NCBI RefSeq assembly: GCF_024462775.1
Contig: NZ_JANGCE010000003.1
Location: 62,001-126,000, forward strand
DNA length: 64,000 bases
Origin: Butyricicoccus faecihominis
Lineage (GTDB): Bacteria; Bacillota; Clostridia; Oscillospirales; Butyricicoccaceae
Direction: 5' to 3'
Each line of letters opens with the position of its first letter. The stretch's first letter is position 1. Below the pieces are notes generated by a model. It was not told the DNA's origin. It did not search any database and saw only the letters and a program-made list of their open reading frames with translations. The position numbers and the translations under genes were made by a program. Shown piece by piece: positions 61,053 through 64,000 of this stretch.

Positions 61053-61189
61053 GAGAAAATTTGAAATTTATTGTAAGCGGAAAGCGCCAACGTTTCACTC
61101 AGCAGATTGACGCCGTTCGACAGCAAGGCTTCGGTGTTGTGGAAAGCTTCGCACGCGCGGCGCAGCCACTGTGTGAAGATAAAATTCAT
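61049..61189 (-). CDS. Small hypothetical protein, 46 residues
   Basis: A short frame with a very good ribosome site: AAGAAGGAG lies 5-6 bases before the ATG at 61189. The product begins MNFIFTQWLRRACEAFHNTE and has no recognised domain. Its stop codon lies within the -35 of the cupin promoter. An in-frame extension to 61348 is not credible. It may be a real small protein or a leader peptide; the evidence is only the ribosome site and amphipathic helix. Confidence 0.35.
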   Translation of the reverse strand: MNFIFTQWLRRACEAFHNTEALLSNGVNLLSETLALSAYNKFQIFS

Positions 61190-61217
61190 TGAATCTCCTT
61201 CTTTCATCCGGTATAAT
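61189..61217 (+). promoter_or_regulatory. Sigma-A promoter of the solute-binding lipoprotein gene
   Basis: TTGAAT (61189-61194), 17 bases, TATAAT (61212-61217). The transcript would have a leader of about 160 bases with at least one clean hairpin (TGTCC-GTTC-GGACA, 61265-61278). No known riboswitch class was recognised in it. Confidence 0.6.
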
Positions 61218-61383
61218 GATAGTAAAATCAGGCGCCCTGATGAAGATGCGGCAGGGGGCGGCCTGTCCGTTCGGACATAACCCGTCGAAAGCTTGGGTGG
61301 GGGGATCGCCCTGTCTAGCTCGGTTTTTCTCATGCAGATCATCGCCATGACGGCGGTATTAAAGCGATACGGGGGGAGTTATC

Positions 61384-62712
61384 ATGAAAAGAAAGCTTAC
61401 AAAAGCGGGGCTGCTGGTCGCTCTTACGGTTTTGGCCCTAGTGGGGGCCGGCTGCGGAATGGGACAGACAGATCCCGAGCTCTATCTGGACCACAGCATT
61501 CCGGAAACGCCCATCACGATTTTCACGCAGAACGAAGAGGTTTCGGACGCCATAGAAGACTGCTGCAAAACAGTTCTGAATCAGGACGGAAGCACCAATA
61601 TCATGGTTTACAGCGATTCCGCCAACTTTTACGCGGACGAGGGCCTTTCCTACAGGGAGCTTCTGCTCAAACGCCTTTCCTCGGGGACAGCGGACGACCT
61701 CTACCTGATCCCGGCGGAGGACGTGCTGGAATTTGACGAGAAGGGCTATATCTACGATATGTCCGACCTGGATTTCACGGGGAACCTGTCTCAGGACGCG
61801 CTGATACAGAGCACTTATGACGGGAAGGTATTTTCCCTTCCGCTGTCCTACACTTGTTTCGGTTTTATATGGAATGTGGATATGCTGCGCGAGTATGGCC
61901 TGAACGTGCCGGAAAATCTGGAGGAATTCCTGCACGTATGCCAAACGCTGAAGGAAAACGGAATACTGCCCTATGGCGCCAACAAGGACTTTGCACTGAC
62001 GGTCCCGGTGATGTGCGCAGGCCTATACGACCTCTATCAGGGGGAGGGCTGCGCGCAGAAGGTGGAGGCCGTGTCGAACGGCGCTACGCCCGTCAGCACC
62101 TATATGGAAAAGGGCTTTGCATTCCTCCAAATGCTGATCGACAAGGGGTATATGGACCCGGAGCGGGCGCTAGACACGCTGCCATCCCGGGAAGAAGAGC
62201 GGGAATTTTTCGCGGAGAGGAACTGCGCCTTTATTTGCGCCCTCTATCGCGGCAAGGCCTTCCGCGGCTATCCGTTTGAAATCCAAATGACGCCCCTGCC
62301 GGTGCTGGAAAGCGGCTCTATCTGCGTTGTGGGCGCCGACCAGAGGCTGGCGGTCAACCCGGGCTCCCAGCATCTGGACGCGGCCGTCGCCATCGTGGAG
62401 GCGCTGGGCCGGACGGAAACGCTGGATTCCTTCGCCAACAATCAAGGGAAAATCTCTTCTTCCCGAAATGCCACGGCCCCGGACATTCCCCAGTCGGATT
62501 TGCTGATCGCCTGCGTGGCTGAGGGCGGGCAGATTCCCAATCAGGACTTTCGCCTGCATTTTAACGTGTGGGATACCGTGCGGGAGCTGAGCCAGCAGCT
62601 CTGTCAGGGGCGGAGCGTGGCGGAAGTGACGGCGGAATACGACGCCATACAGCGGGAGGAGATCTCCAAATATGGGGGCGCCGCCGTGGGGGAAGGTTGG
62701 ACAGACGATTGA
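61384..62712 (+). CDS. Extracellular solute-binding lipoprotein (family 1)
   Basis: A 442-residue lipoprotein with signal peptide and lipobox LALVGAGC. The body follows the type used by carbohydrate ABC transporters: ITIFTQNEEVSDAI, YDMSDLDFTGNLSQDALI, VFSLPLSYTCFGFIWNVDML and VPENLEEFLHVCQTLKENGI. GGGGGGAG precedes the ATG. No permease or ATPase gene lies beside it; instead a sensor-like gene with solute-binding domains follows. The pair may form a nutrient-sensing unit. Codon use (more GCC, CTG, GGG) differs a little from the genes to the left. Confidence 0.85.
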   Translation: MKRKLTKAGLLVALTVLALVGAGCGMGQTDPELYLDHSIPETPITIFTQNEEVSDAIEDCCKTVLNQDGSTNIMVYSDSANFYADEGLSYRELLLKRLSSGTADDLYLIPAEDVLEFDEKGYIYDMSDLDFTGNLSQDALIQSTYDGKVFSLPLSYTCFGFIWNVDMLREYGLNVPENLEEFLHVCQTLKENGILPYGANKDFALTVPVMCAGLYDLYQGEGCAQKVEAVSNGATPVSTYMEKGFAFLQMLIDKGYMDPERALDTLPSREEEREFFAERNCAFICALYRGKAFRGYPFEIQMTPLPVLESGSICVVGADQRLAVNPGSQHLDAAVAIVEALGRTETLDSFANNQGKISSSRNATAPDIPQSDLLIACVAEGGQIPNQDFRLHFNVWDTVRELSQQLCQGRSVAEVTAEYDAIQREEISKYGGAAVGEGWTDD

Positions 62713-62804
62713 TTTTATGGTAACATAATAAGGCCTATCAGCCTGTATCAACGGGTAATGTAACGATAAGCCGGGAGTACCGTCCCGGGAAAGGGGAGCG
62801 CAAC

Positions 62805-64000
62805 ATGAGCAACTTAAGACGGGCAGTCTTGCGGTGCGGGGCCCTGCTGCTGACCCTGACCGTCGCGTTTGTATCCGTCTTTTGTGGCGGCGTCCGGGCG
62901 GCAGCGGCGCCGGAACGGATTTTAAAGGTTCCGTTCCCGCAGGTGCCCGGGTTCACGGAAACGGACGAATTCGGCAACCGGCACGGCATCGTGGTGGACT
63001 ATCTTAACGAAATTGCCAATTACACCGGCTGGAAATATGAATATGTGGATATGGACAGCGACTCGGCCCTCTCGGGCTTTATGAACGGGGAATACGACCT
63101 GTTGGGCGGAGCCTACTATCAGCCCGCGCTGGAGCAGTACTTCGCCTACCCGGACTATAACGCGGGTTATACCAAAGCCTTTCTGCTCTCCCGCAGGGAC
63201 GATGAGAGCATACGGGCTTACGACTGGGAGAGCATGGCAGGAAAGACCATCGGCGTCTACGACCGCGCCGAGGAGAATATCCATAGGCTGCAAAGTTTTC
63301 TTACCATCAACCAAATCGATTGCACCATCGTCTACTACAGCGGCGAGCAGATGTCCGAGGAAGGGAACCTGTACCACTATTTGAAGGATGGAGAGGTCGA
63401 CATGCTGCTGGGCAACAGCTCGGACAGCGACGAAGCCTTCCGCCCGGTGGCCGCGTTCGATTCCCAGCCTCATTATATCGTCACGACGCCGGACCGCCCG
63501 GACATTCTGGCCGAGCTCAACATGGCGCTGGAGAAGATTGCCGACGCAAGCCCCAGCTTCGCGCAGGACCGCTACGACGCCAACTTCACAGACAGCGGCA
63601 TCGCCAGTATTTTTTTAAACGAGGAGGAAATGGCATACATTCGCCGGAAGCAGACCGTATCGGTGGCGGTGGTGGACCAGTGGCACCCCTTCTACTGCTT
63701 GGAGTCAGCCAACAACCTCCACAATGGGCTGATCCCGGACGTTCTGGACCGGGTGGCGGCGTACACCGGCCTTACCTTTACTTATGTGACCGCGGATAGC
63801 TATGCCGAGGCCATTGAGCTGGTGCGCCGGGGCGAGGCCGATATGCTCGGCGCCTTTCTGGGTACGACGGATGAGGGCGTGGAGCTGGATATGGCCCTGT
63901 CCAGCACCTATGCCACCCTCAACGACATCGTCGCCCGGAACAAGTCGGTCAGCTTCCCCGCCGAGGGGCTGGTGGGCGCGGTCATGGAGGGGCGGCATAT
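62805..64000 (+). CDS. Tandem solute-binding (SBP_bac_3) domain protein, sensor-like, C-terminus off window
   Basis: The frame is open to the right edge, giving at least 398 residues. A signal peptide (LLLTLTVAFVSVFCGG) is followed by two SBP_bac_3-type domains: the first about 45-270 (GIVVDYLNEIANYTGWKYEY, LSGFMNGEYDLLGGAYY), the second from about 285 (TVSVAVVDQWHPFYC, GLIPDVLDRVAAYTGLTFTY). Such tandem domains usually sit outside the membrane ahead of a histidine kinase or GGDEF output, as in BvgS-like sensors. The output part is beyond the window. AAAGGGGAG precedes the ATG at 62805, and a CCGGGA/TCCCGG hairpin lies just upstream. Confidence 0.8.
   Translation, partial: MSNLRRAVLRCGALLLTLTVAFVSVFCGGVRAAAAPERILKVPFPQVPGFTETDEFGNRHGIVVDYLNEIANYTGWKYEYVDMDSDSALSGFMNGEYDLLGGAYYQPALEQYFAYPDYNAGYTKAFLLSRRDDESIRAYDWESMAGKTIGVYDRAEENIHRLQSFLTINQIDCTIVYYSGEQMSEEGNLYHYLKDGEVDMLLGNSSDSDEAFRPVAAFDSQPHYIVTTPDRPDILAELNMALEKIADASPSFAQDRYDANFTDSGIASIFLNEEEMAYIRRKQTVSVAVVDQWHPFYCLESANNLHNGLIPDVLDRVAAYTGLTFTYVTADSYAEAIELVRRGEADMLGAFLGTTDEGVELDMALSSTYATLNDIVARNKSVSFPAEGLVGAVMEGRH

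Noticed and set aside
61218-61383. Known riboswitch in the leader of the solute-binding gene
   Set aside because: A small hairpin is present but no consensus of the c-di-GMP, TPP, ZTP, guanidine or fluoride classes could be aligned.

Overview
The window looks like chromosomal DNA of a GC-rich, endospore-forming member of the Clostridia (Oscillospiraceae/Butyricicoccaceae-like). Support comes from a CotJ spore-coat operon, desulfoferrodoxin for oxygen defence in an anaerobe, strong AGGAGG ribosome binding sites, sigma-A type promoters and several Clostridia-type gene families. No rRNA, tRNA, transposase, integrase or phage head gene was seen. Species cannot be fixed from the sequence alone.

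Layout. 0-5 kb: a partial leucine-rich-repeat protein, desulfoferrodoxin, a pair of inverted interspersed repeats and a phosphoketolase. 5-15 kb: a sugar operon on the + strand with a xylose-type ABC transporter (XylF, XylG, XylH), xylulokinase, a DUF4867 protein, a fucose/arabinose-isomerase-family protein, and an IolI-like and an IolG-like enzyme. Sugar import, isomerisation, phosphorylation and phosphoketolase cleavage to acetyl-phosphate would form one route. 15-23 kb: a second sugar/polyol system of unknown substrate, divergent around a LacI regulator.

23.4-41.9 kb: an extracellular contractile injection system (eCIS) in one long + strand operon driven by a strong promoter. It has a Pvc16-like DUF4255 protein, a PAAR-like DUF4280 tip, one sheath gene, two tube genes, a tail-assembly protein with a DUF6760 partner, an Afp7-like protein, hub, spike, gp25, two baseplate proteins, a tail-protein-family gene and a double AAA+ ATPase. 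Phage heads, lysis genes and T6SS membrane genes are absent, and no long tape-measure gene is visible. Three unusual genes lead the operon: a fibre-like protein, a one-TM protein with a kinase-like N-terminal part, and a one-TM MORN-repeat protein. The most striking signal is an apparent programmed -1 ribosomal frameshift site (A AAT TTT with an upstream Shine-Dalgarno) joining the tail-assembly protein to DUF6760, as in the tail chaperone genes of long-tailed phages.

42-50.6 kb: a type I-C CRISPR-Cas locus with 28 perfect repeats plus a degenerate terminal repeat, and cas3-cas5c-cas8c-cas7-cas4 on the - strand. The cas1 and cas2 genes expected between cas4 and the array are missing; that 586-base gap holds the leader, decayed sequence and a possible cas4-like relic.

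50.8-64 kb: the cotJ operon; a small housekeeping operon (YwlG/TIGR01440, HAD hydrolase, TSCPD protein); a phosphopantetheinyl transferase; a membrane glycerophosphodiesterase; a long GntR-family regulator divergent from a hybrid histidine kinase; a tautomerase/cupin pair behind a MerR-type promoter; a solute-binding lipoprotein; and the start of a sensor-like protein with tandem solute-binding domains that runs off the right edge.
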